Assembly (NCBI GenBank): GCA_017431515.1
Contig: JAFRKV010000048.1
Span: forward strand, 1-64,000
Direction of reading: 5' to 3'
DNA: 64,000 nucleotides
Source of the DNA: Lachnospiraceae bacterium
GTDB taxonomy: Bacteria; Bacillota; Clostridia; Lachnospirales; Lachnospiraceae
The notes beneath the pieces are model-generated. The model worked only from the letters and a program-made list of their open reading frames with translations, was not told the origin of the DNA and searched no databases. Position 1 is the first letter of the stretch. Every line of letters begins with the position of its first letter. This document shows, one piece after another, positions 18,358 to 27,465 of this stretch. The position numbers were made by a program, and so were the translations under genes.

Positions 18358-18852
18358 ATGAAAACTTGTCCGAAATGTGGAGCGCAGGTGGATGATGCGG
18401 TGAAATTCTGCTCGGCCTGCGGACAGTCATTCAACGTCACAATGGGGGGAGAGCCCCAGGGGATTCCGACGCCGGCTCCGGCGCCGCAGCAGCAATATCA
18501 GCAGGCACCCCCGCCGCAGCCTCAGTATCAGCAGCCCCAGCCGCCGCCGTTATATAAACCGGAGAATCCCTGCGATAAAGCGCTTGGCATTGTTGCCGTG
18601 TTGTGCGGCTTTTTAGGCGTGCTCGTGGCGTATTTCGGGGGCGATGTGGACGGAAAGCGTTCGGATTATCTCAGATTCTACGCGAACGAGGGATTGCTGC
18701 TGGCTTTGTTCGGGCTGATCGGCATCATTCCGTTTGTGGGTTGGATCTGGAGCATCTTCAACTTTGTCTGCATGATCATCGCGATTGTATATGCCTGCAA
18801 AGGGGAAACCAGGCCGGTGCTCTTTTACGGGACGCTCAGGATTATTAAATAA
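18358..18852 (+). CDS. Zinc-ribbon plus DUF4870-like membrane protein
   Basis: This 164-residue protein has an N-terminal zinc ribbon (CPKCGAQVDDAVKFCSACG) and a Gln/Pro-rich linker of tandem YQQ/PQPP units (~35-65). Two or three hydrophobic helices resembling the DUF4870 domain follow (DYLRFYANEGLLLALFGLI, FVGWIWSIFNFVCMI). AGGAGG sits nine bases before ATG 18358, and the gene follows the chemoreceptor by 18 bases. It ends before a strong terminator. The function is unknown; the zinc ribbon suggests protein-protein contact in the cytosol. Confidence 0.75.
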   Translation: MKTCPKCGAQVDDAVKFCSACGQSFNVTMGGEPQGIPTPAPAPQQQYQQAPPPQPQYQQPQPPPLYKPENPCDKALGIVAVLCGFLGVLVAYFGGDVDGKRSDYLRFYANEGLLLALFGLIGIIPFVGWIWSIFNFVCMIIAIVYACKGETRPVLFYGTLRIIK

Positions 18853-18875
18853 ACAGAACGATATAAAACAGATAG

Positions 18876-18905
18876 GAAATACCCCGGCCATGGCCGGGGT
18901 TTCCT
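18876..18905 (+). terminator. Hairpin terminator after the chemoreceptor unit
   Basis: A perfect palindrome at 18881-18900 (ACCCCGGCC / GGCCGGGGT), extended by GGAAA/TTTCC-type flanks, forms a very stable stem 23 bases after the stop. The downstream T-run is short, so it may work in both directions as a stem-stabilised terminator. Confidence 0.65.
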
Positions 18906-18952
18906 GCTTCGACGGCAGACAGTTCCGGGCATGGAAAACGGAGGCGGGAACC

Positions 18953-19102
18953 ATGGGACAGACCAAAGCACAGACAGCCAATTACAGTTACGTACTGATC
19001 GACGAAGAGAACCGGATTCTGGTCGGTGTTTTAGATCAGAGCGACCGGGTGCTGGGTGCACTCAGTTCTTACCTGGTCCAGTACGAGTATGTGATCGACT
19101 GA
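18953..19102 (+). CDS. Small protein, likely N-terminal half of a frameshifted gene
   Basis: The first part codes for 49 residues (MGQTKAQTANYSYVLIDEEN..., ending QYEYVID) from an ATG with GGAGGCGGG upstream. Codon use matches the neighbours. The stop TGA at 19100-19102 is followed at once, one base out of frame, by another coding-like stretch. Joining them by skipping one base gives VIDEFMWSLLYGDG, which reads naturally. It is either a recent frameshift, a programmed +1 shift at GAC-TGA, or two overlapping small genes. I do not recognise the family. Confidence 0.45.
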   Translation: MGQTKAQTANYSYVLIDEENRILVGVLDQSDRVLGALSSYLVQYEYVID

Positions 19103-19106
19103 GTTT

Positions 19107-19334
19107 ATGTGGAGCCTGCTGTACGGAGACGGGGTCAAGCTGATCAAGCTTCGCAATCCGTTCGCATCCTTCACGGTGGATTACAAGGAGAACAAGAAAG
19201 GCGTGCTGGAAGCGGCAGCCCGGAACCGGGCGAAGATTAGCACTCACCTCTTGACAGTGCTAACAGCCCGTGTTAAGATGGATCTCAAAGAGTGTATGAC
19301 TGTCTGCGCTGAGGGGTGCAGACAGACTTTATGA
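19107..19334 (+). CDS. Small ORF, likely C-terminal half of the same frameshifted gene
   Basis: This frame codes for 75 residues from ATG 19107 (or runs on from the preceding frame). Codons up to about 19235 look like real coding sequence (GVKLIKLRNPFASFTVDYKE). The remainder overlaps the CIRCE operator and the clpB promoter and is probably constrained by those rather than by protein function. There is no ribosome-binding site before 19107, which favours its being the continuation of the preceding ORF. The function is unknown. Confidence 0.35.
   Translation: MWSLLYGDGVKLIKLRNPFASFTVDYKENKKGVLEAAARNRAKISTHLLTVLTARVKMDLKECMTVCAEGCRQTL
19237..19263 (+). promoter_or_regulatory. CIRCE operator (HrcA binding site)
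   Basis: TTAGCACTC-N9-CAGTGCTAA matches the CIRCE consensus TTAGCACTC-N9-GAGTGCTAA with one mismatch in the right arm. It overlaps the -35 box of the clpB promoter, so HrcA bound here would block RNA polymerase until heat shock. hrcA itself is not in the window. Confidence 0.9.
19251..19279 (+). promoter_or_regulatory. clpB promoter overlapping CIRCE
   Basis: A perfect TTGACA (19251-19256) is followed after 17 bp by TAAGAT (19274-19279), preceded by TG at 19271-19272 as an extended -10. The right arm of CIRCE begins inside the -35. The predicted leader is about 65 nt, ending in GGAGGTGA before ATG 19351. Confidence 0.8.
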
Positions 19335-19350
19335 GATCGGAGGTGACAGT

Positions 19351-21942
19351 ATGAACATCCAAAAATTTACGCAGAAATCCATTGATGCAGTGAATCAATG
19401 CGAGAAGATCGCAGTAGAATACGGCAACCAGGAGATCGAGCAGGAACATTTTCTGGTGGCGCTGTTAAAGCAGGAAAACGGGCTGATCCCGAAGCTGATC
19501 GAGAAGATGGGGATCGACGTGCCGGACTTCCTGGCGGCGGTGGAGAAAAAGATCGCGGAGCGGCCGAAGGTGCAGGGTGGTCAGGTGTTTGTGGGCCAGT
19601 TTCTGAACAAGGCACTGATCGGTGCGGAGGATATGGCAAAGCAGATGGGGGACGACTATGTGTCCGTAGAGCATCTGTTTCTTTCCATGATCAAAAACCC
19701 TAACAAGGCCATCAAGGAGCTGTTTAAGACTTACGGGATCACGCGGGATGGCTTCCTTTCCGCACTTTCCACGGTGCGCGGCAACCAGCGGGTGACAAGT
19801 GACAATCCGGAAGCGACCTATGATACCCTGGAGAAGTACGGTTACGATATGGTGGCCCGGGCGAAGGAGCAGAAACTGGATCCTGTGATCGGAAGGGATG
19901 ATGAGATCCGCAATGCGATCCGGATTCTGTCCCGGAAGACCAAAAACAATCCGGTGCTGATCGGCGAGCCCGGTGTCGGCAAGACCGCCGTGGTAGAAGG
20001 TCTTGCCCAGCGGATCGTAAAGGGCGATGTGCCGGACGGCCTGAAAGACAAAAAACTCTTTGCACTGGATATGGGGGCTTTGATCGCAGGGGCGAAATAC
20101 CGCGGGGAATTTGAAGAGCGTCTGAAAGCAGTGCTGGATGAGATCAAGGCCAGTGACGGCGAGATCATCCTGTTCATCGATGAACTCCATACCATCGTGG
20201 GAGCCGGCAAGACCGACGGCGCCATGGACGCGGGACAACTCTTAAAACCCATGCTGGCCCGGGGCGAACTCCATTGTATCGGTGCGACGACGCTGGATGA
20301 ATACCGGGAATACATTGAAAAGGACGCGGCGCTGGAACGGCGTTTTCAACCGGTGATGGTAGACGAGCCCTCTGTGGAGGAAACAGTCTCCATTCTCCGC
20401 GGGATCAAGGAACGTTATGAAGTGTTCCACGGTGTGAAGATCACGGACTCTGCTCTGGTGTCCGCGGCGACGCTTTCCAACCGCTATATTTCGGAACGGT
20501 TTTTGCCGGACAAAGCCATCGATCTTGTGGATGAGGCCTGTGCTCTCATTAAGACAGAGCTGGATTCCATGCCGACGGAGCTTGACGAGATGAACCGCAA
20601 GATCATGCAGATGGAGATCGAAGTCACAGCACTGAAAAAAGAAGAGGATAAGAAGAGTCAGGAGCGCCTTGCAGATCTGGAAAAAGAACTGGCGGAGCAG
20701 CGGGATCTGTTTCAGGAAAAGAAGGCACAGTGGGATAACGAAAAGAACTCCGTGGAGCATGTGCAGAAGATCCGCGAAGAGTTGGATGATGTCCGGAAAC
20801 AGATCGCTGCAGCAGAGCAGAACTACGATCTGGATAAAGCTGCCGAGCTGAAATATGGGCGTCTCCCTGCCTTGGAAAAAGAACTGGACGAAAAGGAAGA
20901 TCTGATCAAAAACGAGGATCTTTCCCTTGTCCGCCAGGCTGTCACGGAAGATGAGATCGCCAAGATCATCAGCCGCTGGACCGGCATCCCCATTGCAAAA
21001 CTGACGGAGAGCGAACGCAATAAGACGCTTCATCTGGACGAGGAACTGCATAAACGGGTGATCGGACAGGACGAAGCGGTGACCAAGGTGTCGGAAGCGA
21101 TCATCCGTTCCAAAGCAGGGATTAAAGATCCGGGCAAACCCATCGGGTCGTTCCTGTTCTTAGGGCCCACCGGCGTCGGTAAGACAGAGCTTGCAAAGAC
21201 GATAGCGGTCGCACTCTTTGACGATGAGAACAATATCGTCCGTCTTGACATGACGGAATACATGGAGAAATATTCGGTGAGCCGGCTGATCGGGGCGCCT
21301 CCCGGATACGTAGGATATGAGGAAGGCGGACAGCTGACGGAGGCGGTGCGCAGGAAACCCTATGCGGTGGTGCTCTTTGACGAAGTGGAAAAGGCTCATC
21401 CGGATGTCTTCAATGTGCTGCTGCAGGTGCTGGATGACGGGCGGATCACGGACTCCCAGGGACGCACCGTGGACTTTAAAAACACGATCATTATCCTGAC
21501 CAGCAACATCGGTTCTCAGGAACTTTTATCCGGCATTGACGACAAGGGCAACATCCAGCCGGAAACGGAGAAGAACGTCATGGAGGAACTCAGAGCCTCC
21601 TTCCGTCCGGAGTTTTTGAACCGCCTGGATGAGATCATTCTGTTCAAACCGTTGACAAAAGACAACATCGGAAATATCATCAAATTGTTGATCGCCGATC
21701 TGAACCGGCGGCTTTCCGATCGGGAGATGCGCGTGGAACTGACGCCGGAGGCGGAGATGTATGTCATGGATCAGGGATATGATCCGGTGTACGGTGCGAG
21801 ACCGTTGAAGCGGTATCTGCAGAAGACCGTGGAGACGTTGTCCGCGAAACTGATCCTGTCCGGCGGTGTCCAGCCGGGAGAGACCATCCGGCTGTCCATG
21901 AAGGACGGAGAGCTTGTGGCGGAAGGCGTGAAAGAAGACTGA
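19351..21942 (+). CDS. clpB: Protein disaggregase ClpB
   Basis: This 863-residue Hsp100 rescues aggregated proteins together with DnaK. It has a ClpB N-terminal domain and a first AAA module (Walker [17 protein letters not shown]). The long coiled-coil middle domain (~400-530, Glu/Lys-rich) distinguishes ClpB from ClpC, and a second AAA module follows ([15 protein letters not shown], pore motif [13 protein letters not shown]). There is no UVR segment and no ClpP-binding loop, consistent with a non-proteolytic partner. The strong SD GGAGGTGA and the upstream CIRCE show heat-shock control by HrcA. It is only 6 kb from clpC, which lacks such an operator. Confidence 0.96.
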   Translation: MNIQKFTQKSIDAVNQCEKIAVEYGNQEIEQEHFLVALLKQENGLIPKLIEKMGIDVPDFLAAVEKKIAERPKVQGGQVFVGQFLNKALIGAEDMAKQMGDDYVSVEHLFLSMIKNPNKAIKELFKTYGITRDGFLSALSTVRGNQRVTSDNPEATYDTLEKYGYDMVARAKEQKLDPVIGRDDEIRNAIRILSRKTKNNPVLIGEPGVGKTAVVEGLAQRIVKGDVPDGLKDKKLFALDMGALIAGAKYRGEFEERLKAVLDEIKASDGEIILFIDELHTIVGAGKTDGAMDAGQLLKPMLARGELHCIGATTLDEYREYIEKDAALERRFQPVMVDEPSVEETVSILRGIKERYEVFHGVKITDSALVSAATLSNRYISERFLPDKAIDLVDEACALIKTELDSMPTELDEMNRKIMQMEIEVTALKKEEDKKSQERLADLEKELAEQRDLFQEKKAQWDNEKNSVEHVQKIREELDDVRKQIAAAEQNYDLDKAAELKYGRLPALEKELDEKEDLIKNEDLSLVRQAVTEDEIAKIISRWTGIPIAKLTESERNKTLHLDEELHKRVIGQDEAVTKVSEAIIRSKAGIKDPGKPIGSFLFLGPTGVGKTELAKTIAVALFDDENNIVRLDMTEYMEKYSVSRLIGAPPGYVGYEEGGQLTEAVRRKPYAVVLFDEVEKAHPDVFNVLLQVLDDGRITDSQGRTVDFKNTIIILTSNIGSQELLSGIDDKGNIQPETEKNVMEELRASFRPEFLNRLDEIILFKPLTKDNIGNIIKLLIADLNRRLSDREMRVELTPEAEMYVMDQGYDPVYGARPLKRYLQKTVETLSAKLILSGGVQPGETIRLSMKDGELVAEGVKED

Positions 21943-22009
21943 CCGACGATGCCCGTGTTGAGGAGCATGGGTGGATCAGGCGAAAACTCTGAGAGGGGAA
22001 TGTTTCGTC

Positions 22010-23398
22010 ATGGAAGAGAAAAAAAGGAATTCGTTTACCGGGTCGCTGGGATTCGTCCTGGCGGCCGCGGGGAGTGCTGTGGGATTGGGGAACATCTGGA
22101 GGTTCCCCTATCTTGCTGCAAGGGACGGAGGTGGATTGTTTCTCGTCATCTATCTGGTGCTGGTGCTGACCTTTGGCTTCGCCCTGCTGACGGCAGAGGT
22201 TGCCATCGGGCGTAAGACAAAGCAGAGCCCGCTGACCGCCTACGGGATGCTTGCAAAGAAATGGAAGCCGCTGGGGTATCTGGCCTGTCTTGTGCCGGTG
22301 ATCATCATGCCATACTACTGCGTGATCGGCGGTTGGGTACTGAAGTATTTCCTGGCGTTTGTGACCGGAAACGGCGCAGCAGCCGCAGAGGGTGATTACT
22401 TCACCGGCTTCCTCTCCAGTGTGGAACAGCCCATCGTGATGTGTGTGATTTTTCTCGCGATTACGATGATCGTGGTGCTGGGCGGCGTGGATAAGGGAAT
22501 CGAAAAGTTTTCCAAGTTTGTGATGCCGGCGCTGGTGGTGCTGATCCTGATCATCTCCATCTATTCTCTGACATTGTCTTATACGGATGAAAACGGCGTC
22601 ACGCGAACCGGTCTGGAAGGGTTCAAGATCCTTGTGGTTCCGGATCTGACGGGGCTGACGGCGCGGGAGTTTTTCTCGACGGTCATGGATGCCATGGGAC
22701 AGCTTTTCTACAGCCTGAGCGTGGCCATGGGCATCATGATCGCTTATGGCTCTTATATGCGGGACGATACGAACCTGTCGAAATCCATCGGACACATTGA
22801 GATCTTTGACACAGGCATCGCTTTTCTGGCGGGCGTGATGATCATTCCCACGGTGTTCGTGTTTATGGGAAAAGAAGGCATGCAGGCCGGACCGGGACTC
22901 ATGTTTGTGGCGCTGCCCAATGTGTTTTTGCATATGGGAAAGATCGGGACAGTGATCGGATGCCTGTTCTTTGCGCTGGTGCTTTTTGCGGCGACCACCA
23001 GCTCCGTTTCCATACTGGAAGCCGTGGTTTCCAGCATCATGGATCAGTTTCACATCAACCGGAAAAAGGCGGTTATGCTGGAGGGCGCCTGCGCGCTGAT
23101 CGTCGGGATCATCGTCTGTCTCGGCTACAACAAGCTGTATTTTGATGTCACACTGCCGAACGGTGCCAGTGCACAGATTTTGGACATTCTGGATTATATC
23201 AGCAACAACCTTCTGATGCCCATTGTGGCCATCGCCACCTGCATCCTGGTGGGCTGGGTCATCAAGCCCCAGACCTTAATCGACGAGATCACCAAGAACG
23301 GGGAGAAGTTTCGGCGGAAGCATCTGTTTGTTGTGATGATCAAATGCGTCGCGCCGGTGCTTCTCGCTGTGCTGTTGTTTGAATCCTTCATCACCTGA
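22010..23398 (+). CDS. Sodium-dependent transporter, NSS/SNF family
   Basis: This 462-residue protein has about 12 transmembrane helices. The hallmark N-terminal motif SAVGLGNIWRFPYLAARDGGG (first sodium and substrate site of LeuT-type transporters) is at ~20-40. It should import an amino acid or related solute with sodium; the substrate cannot be told. I chose ATG 22010, with GAGGGGAA about 10 bases upstream, over ATG 21971. It begins shortly after clpB and is followed 13 bases later by the YitT-family gene, suggesting a two-gene unit. Confidence 0.93.
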   Translation: MEEKKRNSFTGSLGFVLAAAGSAVGLGNIWRFPYLAARDGGGLFLVIYLVLVLTFGFALLTAEVAIGRKTKQSPLTAYGMLAKKWKPLGYLACLVPVIIMPYYCVIGGWVLKYFLAFVTGNGAAAAEGDYFTGFLSSVEQPIVMCVIFLAITMIVVLGGVDKGIEKFSKFVMPALVVLILIISIYSLTLSYTDENGVTRTGLEGFKILVVPDLTGLTAREFFSTVMDAMGQLFYSLSVAMGIMIAYGSYMRDDTNLSKSIGHIEIFDTGIAFLAGVMIIPTVFVFMGKEGMQAGPGLMFVALPNVFLHMGKIGTVIGCLFFALVLFAATTSSVSILEAVVSSIMDQFHINRKKAVMLEGACALIVGIIVCLGYNKLYFDVTLPNGASAQILDILDYISNNLLMPIVAIATCILVGWVIKPQTLIDEITKNGEKFRRKHLFVVMIKCVAPVLLAVLLFESFIT

Positions 23399-23411
23399 CG
23401 GGAGGAATGAG

Positions 23412-24368
23412 ATGGAGCAGAAGGAAGAGCGTTCCATAGAGGAACTGGTGGTCTCTGAGGAGGAGAAGCTTGCTGCCGGTGACATGGGCAAAAACGCCGC
23501 CAAAAAAGAGGGCTTGAAACTCCCTATGATCCTGCTGGGCGTGGCGATCTATTCTGTCGGCGTGAATTTTTTTCTGCGTCCGAACCATCTGTATTCCGGC
23601 GGATTGCTTGGCTTTGCGCAGCTGATCGAGGACCTTCTCGCCCGGGCAGGGATTCATTTCAACTTCTTTGATCTTTCCGGCGTACTCTATTATGCCATGA
23701 ACATTCCGGCCATCGTGCTGGCGTTCAAAAAAATGCGGCGCCGCTTCCTCATCAAAACGGTCTTTACGGTGACCGCGATGTCGCTGATGCTGGCGCTGAT
23801 TCCGATCCCGGCGCAGCCGCTGCTTCCTGACACCCTGACGGGATCCATCATCGCCGGGCTGATCTGCGGGGCGGGCACGGGCATTGTGCTTTGGATGGGA
23901 TCCTGTGACGGCGGGACCACGCTGATCGGGATGGTCCTGATCGCACTGAAGGGAAAAAGCAGCGTCGGGCATGTCAGTTTGATCTTTAATATTGTTTTGT
24001 ACGGGATCATGATCTTTTTGTTTGATATCCCGACGGTGATCTATTCGCTGGTGTTTGTGGTGTTCAGCTCCATCGCGACGGATAAGATCCACCTGCAGAA
24101 CATCAATACGCAGGTCATGGTGCTCACCAAGCTGTCCGACACGAAGGACATGGAAGTGGAGGTCATGAGCCGGCTGTACCGCGGGATGACGCAGATCGAC
24201 GGGAAGGGCACCTTCACGGGAGACGAACTCAAGATCCTCATCATCTATGTGAGCAAATATGAAGTGGGGAGACTGAAAGCAATCGTGAAAAGCTATGATC
24301 CCCAGGCGTTTATCATCGAGACGGACGGCGTCCGGATCGACGGCAACTTTTTAAGAAAAGTGACGTAA
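23412..24368 (+). CDS. YitT-family membrane protein with C-terminal DUF2179 domain
   Basis: This 318-residue protein has a hydrophilic N-terminal tail of ~40 residues and five to six transmembrane helices (~45-225; GVAIYSVGVNFFLRPNHLYSGG is the conserved first segment). The cytosolic DUF2179 domain (~230-318) ends with the typical DGVRIDGNF. GGAGG precedes ATG 23412. The family is widespread in Firmicutes and its transport role is not settled. It shares a transcript with the sodium transporter. A cloverleaf repeat begins 14 bases after its stop. Confidence 0.88.
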   Translation: MEQKEERSIEELVVSEEEKLAAGDMGKNAAKKEGLKLPMILLGVAIYSVGVNFFLRPNHLYSGGLLGFAQLIEDLLARAGIHFNFFDLSGVLYYAMNIPAIVLAFKKMRRRFLIKTVFTVTAMSLMLALIPIPAQPLLPDTLTGSIIAGLICGAGTGIVLWMGSCDGGTTLIGMVLIALKGKSSVGHVSLIFNIVLYGIMIFLFDIPTVIYSLVFVVFSSIATDKIHLQNINTQVMVLTKLSDTKDMEVEVMSRLYRGMTQIDGKGTFTGDELKILIIYVSKYEVGRLKAIVKSYDPQAFIIETDGVRIDGNFLRKVT

Positions 24369-24382
24369 AGAGGAATATGGTT

Positions 24383-24519
24383 TGCAAGTCAAAAGTGCCA
24401 TGCGATGAAATCGCATGTGCACTTTGCGTGAGAAGGCGCCTTGACGTGCCAGCACGTCAGAGCGCCTCTCCACGCAAAAGTCACAATGTCACTTCGTGAC
24501 ATGTGACTTTTGACTTGCA
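24383..24519. repeat. 137-nt cloverleaf repeat, copy A
   Basis: A 14-bp perfect closing stem (24383-24396 with 24506-24519) encloses three hairpins. Hairpin 1 is CATGCGAT-GAA-ATCGCATG (24399-24417) extended by AGTGC/GCACT. Hairpin 2 is long: TTTGCGTG/CACGCAAA (24423-24430, 24471-24478), AGGCGC/GCGCCT and TGACGTGC/GCACGTCA. Hairpin 3 is GTCAC-AA-TGTCAC-TTC-GTGACA-T-GTGAC (24480-24507). The second copy at 41986 has the same length and fold, with compensatory differences. It lies between the YitT-family gene and rarA, ending 19 bases before the rarA start codon. No transposase or U-run terminator is attached. Confidence 0.85.
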
Positions 24520-24538
24520 GATCATAAAACAAACAACT

Positions 24539-25861
24539 ATGGATCTCTTCGAATACATGCGTGAACAGAATCAGACAAAAGAGGCGCCTCTTGCGGCAAG
24601 GCTGCGGCCGGAGACGTTGTCCGAGGTCGTCGGACAGACACACATCCTCGGGGAAGACAAATTGCTATCCCGGGCGATCCGCGCGGATAAGCTGACGAGC
24701 CTCATTTTTTACGGACCGCCCGGCACGGGCAAGACGACACTTGCTCAGGTCATCGCCCATACCACCAGTGCCGAGTTCATGCAGATCAACGCCACCTCCG
24801 CCGGCAAGAAGGATATGGAGGAAGTGGTCGCCAAGGCGAAGGACAACGCCGGGATGTACGGGAAACGCACGATCCTTTTCATCGATGAGATCCACCGGTT
24901 CAACAAGGGACAGCAGGATTATCTCCTTCCCTTTGTGGAGGACGGCACCGTGATCCTGATCGGCGCTACGACGGAAAGCCCGTACTTCGAGGTGAACGGG
25001 GCACTTCTTTCCCGGTCTTTGATCTTTGAACTTTATCCTTTGTCTCCGGAGGACATCGAAACACTCTTGACCCGGGCCGTGACGGACGAAAAGAAAGGCA
25101 TGGGAAGCTATCACGCCGTGTTGGAGGAGGATGCGAAGGCGTTTCTTTCTGACGCGGCCAACGGTGACGCCAGAAACGCCCTGAACGCCATTGAACTCGG
25201 CGTGCTGACGACGGAGCGGAGCGAGGACGGCCTGATTCATATCACAAGAGACGTGGCGGCGGAATGCATCCAGAAGCGCGTCGTGAAATATGACAAGACC
25301 GGTGACAACCATTACGATACAATCTCTGCATTCATTAAAAGCATGCGCGGATCGGATCCCCAGGCAGTGCTTTACTATCTGGCGAAAATGATCTACGCCG
25401 GAGAGGACATCAAGTTTATCGCGAGACGGATTATGATCTGCGCCTCGGAGGATGTGGGCATGGCGGATCCAAACGCCATCGTCGTGGCGGCGGCGGCGAC
25501 CGAGATCGTGGAACGGGTCGGGCTGCCGGAGGCCAGGATCCCGCTGGCGGAAGCGGCTGTCTATGTGGCGACGGCGCCGAAAAGCAACGCTTCCTATCTG
25601 GGAATCGATGCGGCTTTGGAATATGTGAAGAACCATCCGACAGGTCCCGTGCCGCGGCATCTGCAGAACGTGCATGCGGATTCCCACGGGATGGAGCGGG
25701 AACAGGGCTATCTGTATGCCCACGATTTTCCGCGGCATTATGTGCAGCAGCAGTACCTTCCTGACGGGATGGAGGGGGTGACCTTTTTTACCCCGGGAGA
25801 GAACGGGTATGAGAAAACCATTCGGGAGTATCTGCGTTGGATCCATGAGGACGACGCATAG
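24539..25861 (+). CDS. rarA: Replication-associated recombination AAA ATPase RarA (MgsA)
   Basis: This 440-residue clamp-loader-like ATPase acts at stalled replication forks. It has Walker [13 protein letters not shown] near 50, Walker [17 protein letters not shown] and sensor [11 protein letters not shown], followed by the MgsA tetramerisation and C-terminal domains ([23 protein letters not shown]). ATG 24539 gives the canonical N-terminus [10 protein letters not shown]. There is no recognisable ribosome-binding site: the 20 bases upstream (ATCATAAAACAAAC...) begin immediately after the cloverleaf repeat, so translation must rely on another mechanism, or the repeat has replaced the original leader. 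Confidence 0.94.
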   Translation: MDLFEYMREQNQTKEAPLAARLRPETLSEVVGQTHILGEDKLLSRAIRADKLTSLIFYGPPGTGKTTLAQVIAHTTSAEFMQINATSAGKKDMEEVVAKAKDNAGMYGKRTILFIDEIHRFNKGQQDYLLPFVEDGTVILIGATTESPYFEVNGALLSRSLIFELYPLSPEDIETLLTRAVTDEKKGMGSYHAVLEEDAKAFLSDAANGDARNALNAIELGVLTTERSEDGLIHITRDVAAECIQKRVVKYDKTGDNHYDTISAFIKSMRGSDPQAVLYYLAKMIYAGEDIKFIARRIMICASEDVGMADPNAIVVAAAATEIVERVGLPEARIPLAEAAVYVATAPKSNASYLGIDAALEYVKNHPTGPVPRHLQNVHADSHGMEREQGYLYAHDFPRHYVQQQYLPDGMEGVTFFTPGENGYEKTIREYLRWIHEDDA

Positions 25862-25894
25862 CAGGAAATCAACGGAAAGGAGAGCAGGACAAAC

Positions 25895-27172
25895 ATGAAA
25901 GCACTTGAGGAGATGAGCCGGGAGGAACTTTTGCAGGAGAAACAGGAGCTTCTGCAGGCCTACGAAGACTACCAGAAACGGGGGCTGAAGCTGAATATGG
26001 CGCGGGGCAAGCCGTCGCTGGAGCAGCTGAATCTTTCGCTTTCCATGATGGATGTGATGAATTCCTACAATGGCATGGCAGCCGAGAACGGCACGGATTG
26101 CCGCAACTACGGAGAGTTGGAAGGAATCGAGGAGGCGCGCCGGTTGATCGCGGAGATCATGGATACCACGCCGGATCATGTGATCTGCTTCGGCAATTCC
26201 TCTTTGAACGTCATGTATGATATGGTGGCCCGGGCATGGAGTCATGGTGTCTGCGGGAGCACACCATGGGGGAAGCTGCCGGAGGTGAAGTTCTTATGCC
26301 CCGTTCCCGGATATGACCGGCATTTTGCCATCACAGAGTTTTTCGGAATCGAGATGATCAATATTCCCATGACGGAGACCGGGCCGGACATGGATCTGGT
26401 GGAAAAATACGTGAACACGGATCCTGCGGTGAAGGGGATCTGGTGTGTGCCGAAGTTTACGAATCCGGAGGGCATCGTATACTCCGATGAGACAGTGCGG
26501 CGGTTCGCGCGCCTTACGCCTGCGGCGGAGGATTTCAGGATCTTTTGGGACAACGCGTATTCCGTGCATTATCTCTATGAGGATTGTAAACCCCAGATTC
26601 CGGATCTGGTAAAGGAATGTGAGATCGCCGGGCATCCGGATATGGTTTACAAATTCGCTTCCACAAGCAAGATCACGTTCCCGGGCAGCGGCATTTCGGG
26701 AATGGCGGTATCAAAGAAAAACCGTGACAGCATCCTGGAAATGATGAAGATCCAGACCATCGGACCGGACAAGGTGAACCAGCTTAGGCATGTGCGGTTT
26801 TTGAAAAACGCCGAAGGGGTCGCGGCGCAGATGAAGAAGCACGCGGACATCCTGCGGCCGAAATTCGAGATGGTGGAGCTGGTGCTGGAACAGGCTTTGG
26901 TGAGCCGCGGGATCGGTTCCTTCCGGAAACCCCTGGGCGGTTACTTTATCGCCTATCATGCGCCACAGGGCACCGCGAAGCGGATCATTTCTCTGGCGAA
27001 GGATTGCGGCGTGACCATGACAGAAGCGGGAGCGCCGTTCCCCTACGGAAAGGATCCGGAGGATTCCGTGATCCGGATCGCACCGTCGTTTCCGCCGCTG
27101 GATGAACTGACCGAAGCAGCAAAGATTTTTGCGATCTGCGTGAAGATCGCAGCGATTGAAAAAATGCTGTAA
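25895..27172 (+). CDS. PLP-dependent aminotransferase, aspartate aminotransferase-like (subgroup Ic)
   Basis: This 425-residue fold-type I enzyme has an N-terminal helix (EELLQEKQELLQAYEDYQ), then MARGKPSLEQLNLS and NYGELEGIEEARRLIAEIM, typical of the Asp_aminotransf family related to MocR C-terminal domains. The Schiff-base lysine is K259 in FASTSKITFPGSG, and the phosphate-binding CFGNSSLNVM loop lies near 105. AAGGAG is 10 bases upstream, and the gene follows rarA by 33 bases. The family includes aspartate aminotransferases of anaerobes. The substrate here is inferred, not proven. Confidence 0.88.
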   Translation: MKALEEMSREELLQEKQELLQAYEDYQKRGLKLNMARGKPSLEQLNLSLSMMDVMNSYNGMAAENGTDCRNYGELEGIEEARRLIAEIMDTTPDHVICFGNSSLNVMYDMVARAWSHGVCGSTPWGKLPEVKFLCPVPGYDRHFAITEFFGIEMINIPMTETGPDMDLVEKYVNTDPAVKGIWCVPKFTNPEGIVYSDETVRRFARLTPAAEDFRIFWDNAYSVHYLYEDCKPQIPDLVKECEIAGHPDMVYKFASTSKITFPGSGISGMAVSKKNRDSILEMMKIQTIGPDKVNQLRHVRFLKNAEGVAAQMKKHADILRPKFEMVELVLEQALVSRGIGSFRKPLGGYFIAYHAPQGTAKRIISLAKDCGVTMTEAGAPFPYGKDPEDSVIRIAPSFPPLDELTEAAKIFAICVKIAAIEKML

Positions 27173-27184
27173 TACAAAAAGGAT

Positions 27185-27355
27185 ATGAGTGAATCAGTAC
27201 AAAAACTCGGCAGGCTGCTGCTGGACATCATCACATTTGCACCAACGGACTATGAATGGTTGAACCAATTTTTTGATGTCAGTTTCAGGGTGCTTGTTTG
27301 TGTCAGTCCAGCGGCGATTTTGCTCTTGCTTTTCATAAATCCAAAGATACGGTAA
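27185..27355 (+). CDS. Possible 56-residue membrane peptide
   Basis: A short ORF (MSESVQKLGRLLLDIITF...) ends with a hydrophobic helix (VLVCVSPAAILLLLFI) and a basic tail. It lies 12 bases after the aminotransferase stop. AAGGA is present but only one or two bases from the ATG, too close for normal initiation. It may be a real small membrane protein or chance. The remaining bases to 27465 show no clear gene. Confidence 0.3.
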   Translation: MSESVQKLGRLLLDIITFAPTDYEWLNQFFDVSFRVLVCVSPAAILLLLFINPKIR

Positions 27356-27465
27356 CGGAAAAGACCTGACGATCCTGCAATGGATGGTTTTCGTGGACTA
27401 TAGCCTGTATCATAGTATGGATCATGTCCGGCGCAGATACAAATTCGCGGTTCTGCCGATTCTTT

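Noticed and set aside
24383..24519. tRNA gene because of the cloverleaf shape
   Set aside because: It is 137 nt long with a 14-bp closing stem, no T-loop or D-loop consensus and no CCA-end context.
24383..24538. 6S RNA next to rarA
   Set aside because: In some Firmicutes ssrS lies near rarA, but this element has a four-way junction rather than one long bulged rod, and it occurs a second time near an unrelated gene.
24665..26245. Minus-strand open frame (526 codons) over rarA and the aminotransferase
   Set aside because: It spans two well-identified genes in antisense; His/Arg-rich shadow translation.
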